Shown here: positions 1-8,890 of the stretch, in pieces
Position numbering within the stretch: the stretch's first letter is position 1
How the letters are laid out: the number at the start of each line of letters is the position of its first letter
NCBI GenBank assembly: GCA_050736615.1
Contig: JBOHWL010000211.1
Coordinates: forward strand, 1 to 47,936
Length of the DNA: 47,936 bases
Source of the DNA: JBOHWJ01 sp050736615
GTDB lineage: Bacteria; Desulfobacterota; Binatia; Binatales; Binataceae
Reading direction: 5' to 3'
Notes under the pieces: model-generated
The model's database searches: none
What the model saw: the letters and a program-made list of their open reading frames with translations, nothing else
Told to the model about the DNA's origin: nothing
Made by a program: the position numbers and the translations under genes

Positions 1-951
1 GCGCCGAATCCGATGGCGTTCGCGCAGGCGCTCAACAACTCGCAAGCGGAGAACCTGACGATTACCAATACCAGCACTGCGGAGAGTCCGGTTCCGCTGT
101 ATATATCGAGCCTCGCGCTGTCGGACCCGGTGGACTTCGGGATCGCGGAGAACGGCTGTCCGATGTACCCGGAGAGCCTCGGAGCGGGGGCACGCTGCAA
201 CGTCGCGGTGAATTTCGCGCCGCAATCGGCGGGGACGATTAACGGGACACTGAGCATTAGCGACAATACGACGAATAGCCAGCCGGAAACGGTCGCATTG
301 AATGGGACGACGTCCGCCTGCCCGATCGGAGACAGATTGGGCCCCACCCCGCCGCTGGTGACGCCGAGATTGTTTTCCGCAGGCGAGAACACGCAGCTGA
401 CGGTGAGCTCGGTTGTGCCGCCCGATCCGAATCTCATTCCCGGAAGCATCACGCTATTGCAAGTTGATTCTAACGGGAACCAGATCGCGAACCTTGGACA
501 GATGTATGACGACGGAACGCACGGTGATGTCCAAGCCGGCGACGGAAATTACACCGCGCAGCCCACGGTCAATCTGCCCCCACCGTCGCAGGGTCTGAAT
601 TATCGGATATACTTCGCAGTGCAAGCGAGCTATTCGGTCCCGCCGGGATGTAGGCAGTCCAACAACAATGAGCGGCAAATTCTTGTCAGCAAACCGCCGC
701 CGACCCAAGCGGAGATGGATGCCTACAGCAATGCCATTTCGGCTGGCGGGAGGTTTTACGAGAGCGAGATTGCGAACGGGGTGAGCAAAACGCAAGCTGC
801 GCAAGACTTGGTGAGGTACCTGATAACAAGTTTTCCCGGTGTCGTCGTTGACGCGCGTTACGACCCGAGCATCTCCCCCAATGCTGTGGGCGTTACGTTT
901 TCCAACGGCGGTCATGGCGGCATTCTACTCGGCCCGTCAAACGATCTGTGA
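1..951 (+). CDS. Secreted ASH/choice-of-anchor-type protein, 5' partial
   Basis: The frame is open from the first base, so the start lies outside the window; the first ATG at 13 is probably internal. About the first 95 residues look like an immunoglobulin-like ASH/choice-of-anchor D module, with NLTITNTS, a Cys pair around GxxC, and a VNFAPQSAGTINGTLSISDN-like stretch. Residues about 110-210 look like a second beta module with an acidic, possibly calcium-binding YDDGTHGDVQAGDGNY segment. The last 80 residues are more helical and end in a Gly-rich segment. Such proteins are usually exported and act as surface adhesion or scaffolding modules. No catalytic motif is seen. It lies 50 bp before a second exported protein, and the pair may act together (inference). 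The domain assignment is by eye; the family is moderately certain, the function is unknown. Confidence 0.65.
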   Translation, partial: APNPMAFAQALNNSQAENLTITNTSTAESPVPLYISSLALSDPVDFGIAENGCPMYPESLGAGARCNVAVNFAPQSAGTINGTLSISDNTTNSQPETVALNGTTSACPIGDRLGPTPPLVTPRLFSAGENTQLTVSSVVPPDPNLIPGSITLLQVDSNGNQIANLGQMYDDGTHGDVQAGDGNYTAQPTVNLPPPSQGLNYRIYFAVQASYSVPPGCRQSNNNERQILVSKPPPTQAEMDAYSNAISAGGRFYESEIANGVSKTQAAQDLVRYLITSFPGVVVDARYDPSISPNAVGVTFSNGGHGGILLGPSNDL

Positions 952-1000
952 GTTATATGATTCGATGAGAGCTTTGGGCTTGACCCACCAAGTAAACATT

Positions 1001-2488
1001 ATGAATGCCGGGAAAACAATCCTTGCCGCGGTTGCGTTGCTGGTGCCGATCCTGGGATGGCCGTACCCAGGATGCGCACAGGAGATTAACTACACCGCGA
1101 ATTCGAAGGGGATTGTTCTGCAACCATTCTACGCCTGGTTTGCGAACGAAGCAGGCGACCCCATAATAAATGACCTTACCAACAGTTGCGCCGGTAAACC
1201 CGATCATTATGAAGATAACTTGGCGGATGTTGACCAATTCGCTAGCATGGGCAACGACTACGGGATAATTGGAATAGTGACTCACGGGTGGCTCAGCCCA
1301 TCTACGGACCAAGTCGAGCTGTGTACCGGCGAGATAACTGACAAGAAATTTAGACAGTCTAAGCTTGACGTCAATGAATTATTTGGAAGCGGCCTGCTCG
1401 ATTTCTGTGACGATCCCGGGGGCAACCCAGACCTTAAATATAGTTATTGGGCAATCACGCCAGACTTCGTATACCAGTATGCGCCGCCGCCACAGGCGTT
1501 TCCGACATTTGGAAACCTGCCAGTCAGCGACGAAAGACTCATTCATGTGACCGCATGCCAGGGTGAGGATAATCCGACAATGGCCGAAGCGTTTCTCGAG
1601 GGAGGTAATGGGACATTCTTTGGCTATACTGGATTTCCTACCGACACTTACGCCACACCAGTCTCAAGCACGCTCTTCGGTGTACTGACCAATTTTAACA
1701 ACACGGACGACCAGCGAACAACGTCGATGGCATACGATCAAGCTAATACCATCTCAGCAACATGCGAGCCAGGTACAACCTGCAGCTTCGTGATGGATAG
1801 CGAGAGCGACCAGAACCTGGCGATCGGCGGCTCGATCGTGAACGGCGGATTCGAGGATGTGGGCGATGCCGCCGCGGGCGGCCACCTGACGGGGTGGACG
1901 AAGACCTTCGTTCCCGGAGCGGGCCCGCTGAACGGTGAGGATTGCAGGCAACTTAATAACCCAGGCGCACCAGTATGCTCGCCGGCGGGGGATAGTACCG
2001 ATGTCGTTGCGACCAGGGCGGAACACGATGGAAAGACCGGCTCATGGTCAGCGCAACTGGGAATGTGGTGGAACGCGCCGTTCTACTGCGACTATATTCC
2101 CGGCGAATTAGGGTGTCATTGGGTGGCAGGCACGGAGCCGGTCGGTGACAACCAGATATACCAGGACGTGCAACTGGGGAGCGGGCAGCAGGGCGGCCCC
2201 ACGTCGTTCGCACTCACCTATTCGTACAAAATGAAAACCTATGAGGGCGGTGGCTTGGAGGACGGGGATTTTATGTACGTAATGGGGAAGGACCTAAACA
2301 CCGGGCAAAAATTCCAAGTGGATACGGAGTCTCCGGCTGCCGCGGAGTCGGTGAGCCAGGGGAATGCTTCGGTAACTTGCTGCGACAACCAAGCCGCGGT
2401 GGGATGCGCGGTGACATCGAATCGCACAATCCTCCTGCGATCATGGGACAGAATGATAATGACATACAGCAGCCGAAATGTTGCATAG
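1001..2488 (+). CDS. Exported caspase-like protein with C-terminal beta domain, 3' end replaced by IS remnant
   Basis: The frame is open from 839, but I choose ATG 1001 because it begins a good Sec signal peptide (basic MNAGK, hydrophobic core, cleavage near residue 26). Residues about 80-200 have the pattern of a clan CD/CHAT-like peptidase: a hydrophobic strand ending in THG (His95) and a second strand ending in TACQGED (Cys176), followed by GTFFGYTG. Residues about 285-445 start with NGGFE and LTGW, like a discoidin/carbohydrate-binding beta domain. From about base 2350 the sequence matches the antisense of a truncated transposase, so roughly the last 45 residues are not original. No Shine-Dalgarno sequence is visible at 1001. 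The peptidase call rests on the His/Cys pattern only; export is well supported. Substrate unknown; the neighbouring ASH protein is a candidate partner. Confidence 0.5.
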   Translation: MNAGKTILAAVALLVPILGWPYPGCAQEINYTANSKGIVLQPFYAWFANEAGDPIINDLTNSCAGKPDHYEDNLADVDQFASMGNDYGIIGIVTHGWLSPSTDQVELCTGEITDKKFRQSKLDVNELFGSGLLDFCDDPGGNPDLKYSYWAITPDFVYQYAPPPQAFPTFGNLPVSDERLIHVTACQGEDNPTMAEAFLEGGNGTFFGYTGFPTDTYATPVSSTLFGVLTNFNNTDDQRTTSMAYDQANTISATCEPGTTCSFVMDSESDQNLAIGGSIVNGGFEDVGDAAAGGHLTGWTKTFVPGAGPLNGEDCRQLNNPGAPVCSPAGDSTDVVATRAEHDGKTGSWSAQLGMWWNAPFYCDYIPGELGCHWVAGTEPVGDNQIYQDVQLGSGQQGGPTSFALTYSYKMKTYEGGGLEDGDFMYVMGKDLNTGQKFQVDTESPAAAESVSQGNASVTCCDNQAAVGCAVTSNRTILLRSWDRMIMTYSSRNVA

Positions 2489-3006
2489 GACACGACGAAC
2501 ATATCGATTGCGGCGACGCCTTCGATTTGATTGCGCCGAAACCTCCGCCAGTTCGGCGACGACGCGCCGGGCTTTCGCACCATGCATCTGGCGACGGTCG
2601 CCTGACTGACCTCGATGCCACGCTTGAGTAGTTCACCGTGGATGCGCGGCGCGCCCCACAGCGGATTGGCGATGCACATCTCGCGGGTCAGCTTGCGAGT
2701 TTCGTTATTCACCGATTTTCGGCCTGAACGGCACCGCCATCGCCAGTAAAGCCGAAACCCTTGCCGATGCCATCGGACCACGGTCGCCGGCTTGATCAGC
2801 ACCATCAGGTCCAAACACCGTGGCCACAGCCGATAGAGCCAAACCCATAGCAGCCGATCAGTCATCCGCAACGATAACCGCGCCGGACGTTGCCGCCGAA
2901 GAACGGTAAGTTGATGCCGCAGCGCGATTATCTCCAGTTCCAGTTCGGCCCGGCTGCGAAACCTGCAAGCGAGCATCGAAAAGAGCGCGGAAACAATCGT
3001 CAGCAT
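2350..3006 (-). pseudogene. Transposase, integrase-core type, C-terminally truncated
   Basis: ATG at 3006. The N-terminus has a short hydrophobic helix and an ELELEIIALRHQLTVLRRQ segment typical of a transposase family carried by many environmental bacteria, then a helix-turn-helix region with WGAPRIHGELLKRG and the start of the rve core with the first catalytic Asp (AIDMF) and the HPTAAW motif. The frame continues to 2239, but after EAFPW the sequence no longer matches the family: the RDRD motif and the catalytic Glu are missing. The product cannot be an active transposase. It is a relic that marks an old insertion into, and loss of the 3' end of, the neighbouring exported-protein gene. Confidence 0.75.
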
Positions 3007-3045
3007 CCGCCGAAGTTACAGCCGAGAGGCGGAGAAAACCAGCTT
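2350..3045 (-). mobile_element. Truncated insertion sequence with DDE (rve) transposase
   Basis: The minus strand carries the first two thirds of an integrase-core transposase; homology to the family stops near 2350, where the reading frame of the exported caspase-like gene resumes on the other strand. The junction is inferred from where the conserved transposase motif (EAFPW) ends. The outer end lies beyond the transposase start at 3006; I see no clear terminal inverted repeat, so 3045 is approximate. The inner end has been lost with the second catalytic Asp and the Glu. Confidence 0.7.
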
Positions 3046-3320
3046 TTCAGTTAATGCCCGCCTAACCCATCCGCGGCTACACCGTAATCGGTGGCGCTCG
3101 CTCCGTTGGCACCGCCGCGCCATCGGCTGTCGCCGACCGCGTTGCTTGTCACGCCCGTGCAGCGCTCCGCTCGCGCATCCCGGAATCTACGCACGGCCCT
3201 CCATTTTCGGTTGAGAGGGCCGCGCGTAAAAAAGTTGCGCGGTGATGAAAACAACGCCGCATACCCTGCCCAATTATGGGAAGCGGGAAGCGGCAAGCCG
3301 AACAAAAAGGAGATACGGCA

Positions 3321-3707
3321 ATGGCAATTAACAAGGCGATCGTGATCGGCAATCTGGGCGCTAATCCGCAGGTTCGTACTCTGCCCAAGTCCGGGGACAG
3401 GATTGCGAATTTTTCAGTGGCGACCAAGGAGCGGTTCACCGACCGGAACGGAGACAAGCAGGAGCGGGTCGAGTGGCACAGGATCGTAGCGTTCGGGCGC
3501 ATCGCGGATACTTGCGAGCAGTTTTTGAGCAAGGGCCGTCAAATTTACGTCGAAGGCAGGCTGACCACCCGCCAGTACGAAGCGAAGGACGGAAGCGGCA
3601 AGCGGTTTCGCACCGAGATTATCGCGCGGCAACTCCGCGTGCTTGGCAACCGCGCCGATGCGGCTAAGGAACAAGCCGCAGAAAGTTCCGAGAGCCTGCC
3701 TTTCTAA
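3321..3707 (+). CDS. ssb: Single-stranded DNA-binding protein
   Basis: 128 residues. One OB-fold domain fills residues 1-105 (KAIVIGNLGANPQVR, FSVAT, RVEWHRIVAFGR, YVEGRLTTRQYEAKDG). The linker is very short and the protein ends in SLPF, a variant of the DLPF acidic tip with which SSB recruits replication and repair proteins. ATG 3321 is chosen over the upstream in-frame 3276 because AAGGAG sits 8 bp before it. At 128 residues it is shorter than typical chromosomal SSB (150-180), as in SSBs carried by phages and islands; with an integrase 2.4 kb away it may be the island's own SSB (inference). A strong hairpin follows the stop codon. Confidence 0.95.
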   Translation: MAINKAIVIGNLGANPQVRTLPKSGDRIANFSVATKERFTDRNGDKQERVEWHRIVAFGRIADTCEQFLSKGRQIYVEGRLTTRQYEAKDGSGKRFRTEIIARQLRVLGNRADAAKEQAAESSESLPF

Positions 3708-3720
3708 TCCCCCCGAACAT

Positions 3721-3746
3721 GGGAGAGCCGCGTGAGCGGCTCTCCC
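3721..3746 (+). terminator. Hairpin terminator after ssb
   Basis: Perfect 11-bp arms gggagagccgc / gcggctctccc with a 4-base loop (gtga), 13 bp after the ssb stop codon. The following bases are tctatta, so the T-tract is weak. It lies between convergent genes and could act for both. Confidence 0.75.
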
Positions 3747-3858
3747 TCTATTACCCTAACGACAATGCGCCGCCGATTTTGTTCTGAACCGGCAATACGC
3801 TGCGAATAATTTTTTCTTCGCGCGCCCGCGCTTCGGCGCGGGCGCGTGTTCCCAAGGA

Positions 3859-4839
3859 TCATGGCTCGTCGTCATCCGTTTCCCGGTACGGCAGCGACAT
3901 CTGTTCGGGTTTCGGCCGGTGGACGCCGTACCTCGCGAGCCGATTGTAAAGGGCGCGCCGGCTGATGCCGAGCATCGCGCAGGCGCGGCGCTTGTTTCCG
4001 CCAACCAACTTGAGCGTTCGGACCACCAATTCCCGCTCCATCTCGCGCAAGTTCGAGCCGAGCCGGACCATGAAGCAGTCTTTCGGCCCGGCGATCGGAT
4101 GAGACGATGCCGGCAGGTCCGCCGCCGATAGCTTCGCTCCCCGGCATTTGATGACCGCGTGGTGCATCGCATTTTTCAACTGCCTGATGTTGCCCGGCCA
4201 AGGGCAGGCCTTGAGCGCATCGAGGCAGTCCTGTTCGATCCCTTCGATCTTCTTTCCGTATCTGGGCGCGAACTGCTTGAGAAAATAATCGGCGAGCAGA
4301 GGAATGTCGCTCTTTCGATCGCGGAGCGGCGGCAATTCGATCGTGAACTCATTCAGCCGGTAGTAAATGTCCTCGCGCAGGCGCCGTTCCTTTATCGCTC
4401 GGTCAAGCGGCCGATTCGTCGCGGCGATGATTCGCACATCGGTCGGCAGTTCCCGGCTTCCGCCCAGGCGGAGAAATTTCCGCTCTTCGAGGACGCGGAG
4501 CATCTTGGCCTGCAAGTCGGGCCGCATCTCGGTAATTTCGTCGAGGAATACCGTGCCGCCGTTCGCTCGCTCGAAGTATCCTTCGCGCTTCTGATCGGCT
4601 CCCGTGAACGCACCGCGGTCGTGACCGAATAACTCGCTCTCGATCAGGGAATCCGGGATTCCGCCGCAATTGATTGCAACAAAGGGCCGCCGCGAGCGCC
4701 GCGATTTTTCGTGTATCGCGCGGGCTACCAGTTCCTTTCCGGTCCCGGTTTCGCCGACGATGATCACCGAGGCATCGGAAGGGCCTACTTCCTCGATTAG
4801 GCTGATAGCCCGGCGTATCGCTGGTGATTGGCCAATCAT
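3859..4839 (-). CDS. Sigma-54-dependent activator without sensory domain
   Basis: 326 residues from the chosen ATG at 4839 (frame open to 4932). The protein is an AAA+ domain plus a Fis-type DNA-binding domain, as in PspF and HrpR. Walker A is GETGTGKE (about 29-36), the sigma-54 contact loop GAFTGA is intact (76-81), Walker B is GGTVFLDE (94-101), the arginine-finger region is RLREDIYYRLNEF, and the C-terminal HTH is GNKRRACAMLGISRRALYNRLARYG. By family knowledge it uses ATP hydrolysis to remodel RNA polymerase holding sigma-54. With no receiver, GAF or PAS domain it must be controlled by its level or by a separate protein. It belongs to the island side of tRNA-Lys. I found no convincing -24/-12 promoter nearby, so its target is unknown. 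Confidence 0.9.
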   Translation of the reverse strand: MIGQSPAIRRAISLIEEVGPSDASVIIVGETGTGKELVARAIHEKSRRSRRPFVAINCGGIPDSLIESELFGHDRGAFTGADQKREGYFERANGGTVFLDEITEMRPDLQAKMLRVLEERKFLRLGGSRELPTDVRIIAATNRPLDRAIKERRLREDIYYRLNEFTIELPPLRDRKSDIPLLADYFLKQFAPRYGKKIEGIEQDCLDALKACPWPGNIRQLKNAMHHAVIKCRGAKLSAADLPASSHPIAGPKDCFMVRLGSNLREMERELVVRTLKLVGGNKRRACAMLGISRRALYNRLARYGVHRPKPEQMSLPYRETDDDEP

Positions 4840-5081
4840 TATTAGGATCGAAAATCTAGAAACTCGCCACGACGAAACTCCACAGGCTGGCGCGATGACC
4901 CTAAAGGGCCGGAAAAGTAGAGTCAACGCCAACGGCTTGGAGCAATTTTCTTCATTGGCGGCGGATTTGCCGTAAGGATCGAGAAGCGGTGAAACCCCGC
5001 GTCATTATTCGTTAATTTGACATCATCGGTGCATAAATTCGATCAGCGAACCGAGCTAATCGGGGGCTTCCAAGGGGCCGA

Positions 5082-5098
5082 TGTGCAGAAGTTGCACA
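5082..5098. promoter_or_regulatory. Inverted repeat tgtgca-N5-tgcaca
   Basis: Perfect 6-bp arms around gaagt in the divergent intergenic region. It shares the GTGCA/TGCAC half site with the repeat 65 bp downstream, which suggests one DNA-binding protein recognising both. Confidence 0.45.
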
Positions 5099-5162
5099 CG
5101 CCCCGTTCGATTAGTAGAAATTATTTAAGAAAATCACCACATTTCCAATACTTATGCAAAAA

Positions 5163-5174
5163 GTGCACATGCAC
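5163..5174. promoter_or_regulatory. Inverted repeat gtgca-ca-tgcac
   Basis: Perfect 5-bp arms with a 2-bp centre, at the edge of an AT-rich patch. Same half site as 5082-5098 but different spacing. Candidate binding site for one of the two small HTH proteins encoded just downstream. Confidence 0.4.
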
Positions 5175-5312
5175 ACTTTCGGTAGATTCCGGCCCACATC
5201 TTAACGGAGCCGAAACGTTACTTTCCAGCGCGGGAGACTCGGCATCGCTATTGCACCGTCCCGGTGATGGAGGAGTGCGGGTTGTGGAACGCTTTTCAGA
5301 TCGGAGCTTGAT

Positions 5313-6047
5313 GTGTCTTATCAACCGCCGCTTCCAATCACGCCGCGGACGCCGCTGTCGTCCACGGCAATCGACGAACTTGTTGCCGATCCGGCGCGGG
5401 TAAGAAATCTCACGCCGGACACCATCGCCGATCCCTTTGCTCAGATGTCCTCGAGGAAGCGCATGGGGAGTGGACCTCCATCGCGAGCGTTGGCGTCGAT
5501 TCCAAGCTTGGACAGCCTGTGCCAATCGCCGGAACTTGCGGCGGCATTGCCAGCCGCCGCCGTCGCGGTCCTGCTTGGACGCGCCCATATCGCGTCTGCC
5601 GCGCTGGAAGCCCGGCTCTTGGCCGTATCGGTTGAGCAAACGCCACGCATTGAGCCTAATCAGGCGCGCGAATCCGCGCCCGCGCGGTTAATCACGGCGG
5701 CTCAAGTATCGGAGCGGCTTGGCTTCAAGCCGAGCTACGTTTACGAACTCGCAAGGGCCGGCAAGTTGCGCGGGGCGCGGGTGGGCAAATACGTGCGATT
5801 CGCGGAATCCGCCATAGACGATTTCATCGCCCGGAACGAATCTTCGCCCCTTGACACACAACCAAGCAATATGCTTAGTAGAAGCCGTGGCGCCCGAACA
5901 ACTCAAAAAGAGCCGCGCCGCGCTCGGATGCGATCAAGTCGCGCTGGCACGGCGGTTGGGCGTTCATCCAATGACCCTGTCGAGATGGGAGCGCGGCTTT
6001 TCGACGATTCCGGCTCCGGTCGAAAAACTCATCCGCCTGTGGGTTAA
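5313..6047 (+). CDS. Excisionase-like HTH protein (AlpA/MerR-type domain)
   Basis: The GTG start at 5313 follows ggag by about 7 bp. The first 120 residues are Pro/Ala-rich and not recognisable. Residues about 125-172 form a DNA-binding domain of the excisionase/AlpA type: LITAAQVSERLGF, YVYELARAGKLRG, VGKYVRF, AIDDFI. Such proteins bind attachment sites or promoters and steer island excision. The frame stays open to 6047, but from about 5851 the next gene is encoded in another frame, so the last 60 Arg/Ser-rich residues may be spurious or the gene may have lost its natural stop by a small indel. It stands just before an XRE gene and the integrase, a usual arrangement for a recombination directionality factor. 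The role is inference from domain and position. Confidence 0.7.
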   Translation: MSYQPPLPITPRTPLSSTAIDELVADPARVRNLTPDTIADPFAQMSSRKRMGSGPPSRALASIPSLDSLCQSPELAAALPAAAVAVLLGRAHIASAALEARLLAVSVEQTPRIEPNQARESAPARLITAAQVSERLGFKPSYVYELARAGKLRGARVGKYVRFAESAIDDFIARNESSPLDTQPSNMLSRSRGARTTQKEPRRARMRSSRAGTAVGRSSNDPVEMGARLFDDSGSGRKTHPPVG

Positions 6048-6077
6048 CCAGAACCGGGAAGCCAAGGGGAAACGATA

Positions 6078-6078
<1 letters not shown>
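5851..6078 (+). CDS. Small XRE-type HTH regulator
   Basis: 75 residues from TTG 5851, or 63 from the alternative GTG at 5887, which I consider equally likely; neither has a strong ribosome site. The core is a clear helix-turn-helix: LKKSRAALGCDQVALARRLGV, HPMTLSRWERG, then PVEKLIRLWV. This pattern is that of XRE/DUF-type regulators in which the HTH alone makes up the protein. Its stop overlaps the integrase start (TAATG), so the two are translationally coupled. It overlaps the preceding excisionase-like frame by up to 197 bp. Probable role: controls integrase or island gene expression (inference). Confidence 0.75.
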
Positions 6079-7376
<1,298 letters not shown>

Positions 7377-7407
7377 ACCGTCAGGAATTTTTACCTAGCA
7401 GGATGTT

Positions 7408-7484
7408 TGGGGTGAGTGAAGGGATTTGAACCCTCGACCGCCGGAGCCACAATCCGATGCTCTGCCAACTGAGCTACACTCACC
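7408..7484 (-). tRNA. tRNA-His (anticodon GTG)
   Basis: 77 nt including the extra G at -1 that pairs with C73, and encoded CCA. Acceptor GTGAGTG/CACTCAC, anticodon loop ATTGTGGC with GTG, T loop GTTCAAATC. It lies 31 bp upstream of tRNA-Lys, so the two are likely co-transcribed. Confidence 0.97.
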
Positions 7485-7519
7485 GTTCTCTATCCATCGT
7501 CAGCGGCGCACCGCTTCCG

Positions 7520-7553
7520 GCGGGAGGTTGAAAAGTCTCTTTCGACCTCCCGC
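7520..7553. repeat. Hairpin in the tRNA-His/tRNA-Arg spacer
   Basis: Perfect 9-bp arms gcgggaggt / acctcccgc around a 16-base centre that is itself nearly palindromic (tgaaaag / ctttcg). It lies inside the presumed tRNA transcript and may be a processing site or a relic repeat. No T-tract follows on the minus strand. Confidence 0.5.
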
Positions 7554-7683
7554 GCCCTCTCTCTTGTCGCCCCAAAGACGGCGAAGATCAAGGACCGCAG
7601 CCGGCTTTTACGCGGGGCACCGGACCTGGTTGAGTTCCCGCCGCGCGGGAACGGCCGCCAGTCATCGCCCTGCGCAGCCGCCA

Positions 7684-7760
7684 TGGCGCGCCAGAAGGGA
7701 TTCGAACCCCTGACCCGCGGCTTAGAAGGCCGCTGCTCTTTCCACCTGAGCTACTGGCGC
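7684..7760 (-). tRNA. tRNA-Arg (anticodon TCT)
   Basis: 77 nt with CCA encoded. Acceptor GCGCCAG/CTGGCGC, anticodon arm GCGGCCTTCTAAGCCGC (anticodon TCT), T arm with GGTTCGAATCC. Second gene of the Pro-Arg-His-Lys group in transcription order. Confidence 0.97.
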
Positions 7761-7871
7761 GATTCTATAGAAAGCGGAGAGGAAAAAGTAGACCGCATAT
7801 GGAGCGGCGAAGCGATCCGGCTCCCGGAAATTTTGTTTTCGCTCTCCTCCCACCTTTTACCGCTCTATACT

Positions 7872-7896
7872 CGATTGCCGCCGGAAGCGGCAATCG
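7872..7896. terminator. Hairpin abutting the tRNA-Pro 3' end
   Basis: Perfect 10-bp arms cgattgccgc / gcggcaatcg with a 5-base loop. The arm nearest tRNA-Pro includes the discriminator base and the last acceptor bases. No T-tract follows on the minus strand. It may attenuate transcription or help 3' processing of tRNA-Pro, which lacks an encoded CCA. Confidence 0.5.
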
Positions 7897-7967
7897 GGGC
7901 GAGCCGATTTGAACGGCCGACCCCCTGCTCCCAAGGCAGGTGCGCTACCAGGCTGCGCCACGCCCCG
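7894..7967 (-). tRNA. tRNA-Pro (anticodon TGG)
   Basis: 74 nt without an encoded CCA. Acceptor CGGGGCG/CGCCCCG, D arm GCGCAGCCTGGTAGCGC, anticodon arm CTGCCTTGGGAGCAG (anticodon TGG), T arm with GTTCAAATC. It is first in the Pro-Arg-His-Lys group. Unlike the other four tRNAs here it needs CCA addition. Confidence 0.96.
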
Positions 7968-8352
7968 AACCGACTATCGAATTAACATACCAATGCGCGC
8001 CTCTCAACCCGTGATCCTCGCATCGCAACAACATGTCACCGTCGCACTCGCCGGCCTCGCGATGAGCCAGCGGGTGATGCAGCGCCTTTCGCGATTCGTC
8101 TATGACTGTGGCAGAATGCGCCGCAATGGCGGCAGGTCGAAGGGCCGAATGCCACGCGTTTGACGCCTTGAGTCTAATACACGCGATTGTCCGAGCAAAT
8201 TGCGAAATGCAAAAGTGACGAAATCCGTAAATTCCCCAACTAATTCGGGCTCCATGTGATTCGGCTTCTTATTTCGCGAAAATCCCGCAAACCTGAATTG
8301 CAGTAAATAGCTTGAGTTTATCTGCGGCACGCTCATTGCTGCGACAGGTTAT

Positions 8353-8467
8353 AGCGCTGCTTATCTCCCCCCGAGAACATCAGCGCTTTGTCCCCAAGCA
8401 AGGCCGGGCTGCCGTAACCGTAGGTCCCCCCAACGTGCGGTCACAACAAGCAGTCCGGCCGTTTTTT
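8353..8467 (+). ncRNA. Candidate small RNA with C-rich loops and intrinsic terminator
   Basis: In the tRNA-Pro/tRNA-Ser gap the plus strand shows two consecutive hairpins. The first has perfect 7-bp arms AGCGCTG (8353-8359) / CAGCGCT (8381-8387) and a loop containing six consecutive C. The second has an 11-bp outer stem (8402-8412 / 8450-8460, one mismatch) and an inner 7-bp stem (8414-8420 / 8438-8444, one G-U) with another loop of six C, and is followed by T6. A third single-stranded TCCCC lies between them. Repeated C-rich loops are typical of sRNAs that pair with G-rich ribosome binding sites. I see no convincing promoter. 5' end and function are inference; a 6S-like RNA or an isolated terminator are alternatives. 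Confidence 0.5.
8402..8467 (+). terminator. Strong rho-independent terminator
   Basis: GC-rich 11-bp stem ggccgggctgc / gcagtccggcc, enclosing a second stem, followed directly by gtttttt. Orientation is plus, opposite to the tRNA genes on both sides and with no plus-strand CDS upstream within 1 kb, so it must end a non-coding transcript. Confidence 0.75.
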
Positions 8468-8574
8468 CAACAACAAAGATTGACCTTGTGCACAGATTGA
8501 AATCCGCTCCTAAACGGCTCACCGTGCGCCTACCACACTCGGCATCTTCGTAAAGATGAGAAATGATGAAATTG

Positions 8575-8665
8575 TGGCGGAGAGGGAGGGATTTGAACCC
8601 CCGGTGCCACAAGGGCACACGTGATTTCGAGTCACGCCGGTTAAACCAGACTCCCGAACCTCTCC
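8575..8665 (-). tRNA. tRNA-Ser (anticodon CGA)
   Basis: 91 nt with CCA encoded. Acceptor GGAGAGG/CCTCTCC, anticodon arm CGTGACTCGAAATCACG (anticodon CGA), long variable arm typical of serine tRNA (GTGCCC...), T arm GGTTCAAATCC. It stands 600 bp from the other four tRNAs and is likely a separate transcript. Confidence 0.97.
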
Positions 8666-8890
8666 GTAGCGGCCAGCATTTCCTTTCGTGCCGGGACAGT
8701 CAAGCCAAAGCGCCACTTCATCAACTGCCTCCTGATACTGCTCTTCTGATTCCGTCTCCAATCCACCGCGCGGCTCTCCGCGCGTTTGCCGCCGGCGCGC
8801 GGGCTTGGTAACTTCCACGGTGTACGACAACTTCAGCATGCTGTGACCGGTATTGATTGCATTGCGGGTCGCAGACGACGCGGTGAAGCC

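Larger units (their letters stand above)
4840..5312. other. Divergent intergenic region with two GTGCA-type inverted repeats
   Basis: 473 bp between the sigma-54 activator (leftward) and the HTH gene (rightward). It is locally AT-rich around 5105-5160 and holds the two inverted repeats listed separately. I see no ORF of gene quality. It is a likely regulatory or excision-control region of the island (inference). Confidence 0.5.

Noticed and set aside
3051..3345. Small ORFs on both strands between the IS remnant and ssb
   Set aside because: They overlap each other, have no ribosome site or recognisable motif, and the ssb start at 3321 is better supported.
5851..5880. ttgaca at 5851 as a -35 box of a promoter before the XRE gene
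   Set aside because: No acceptable -10 box at 16-18 bp distance.
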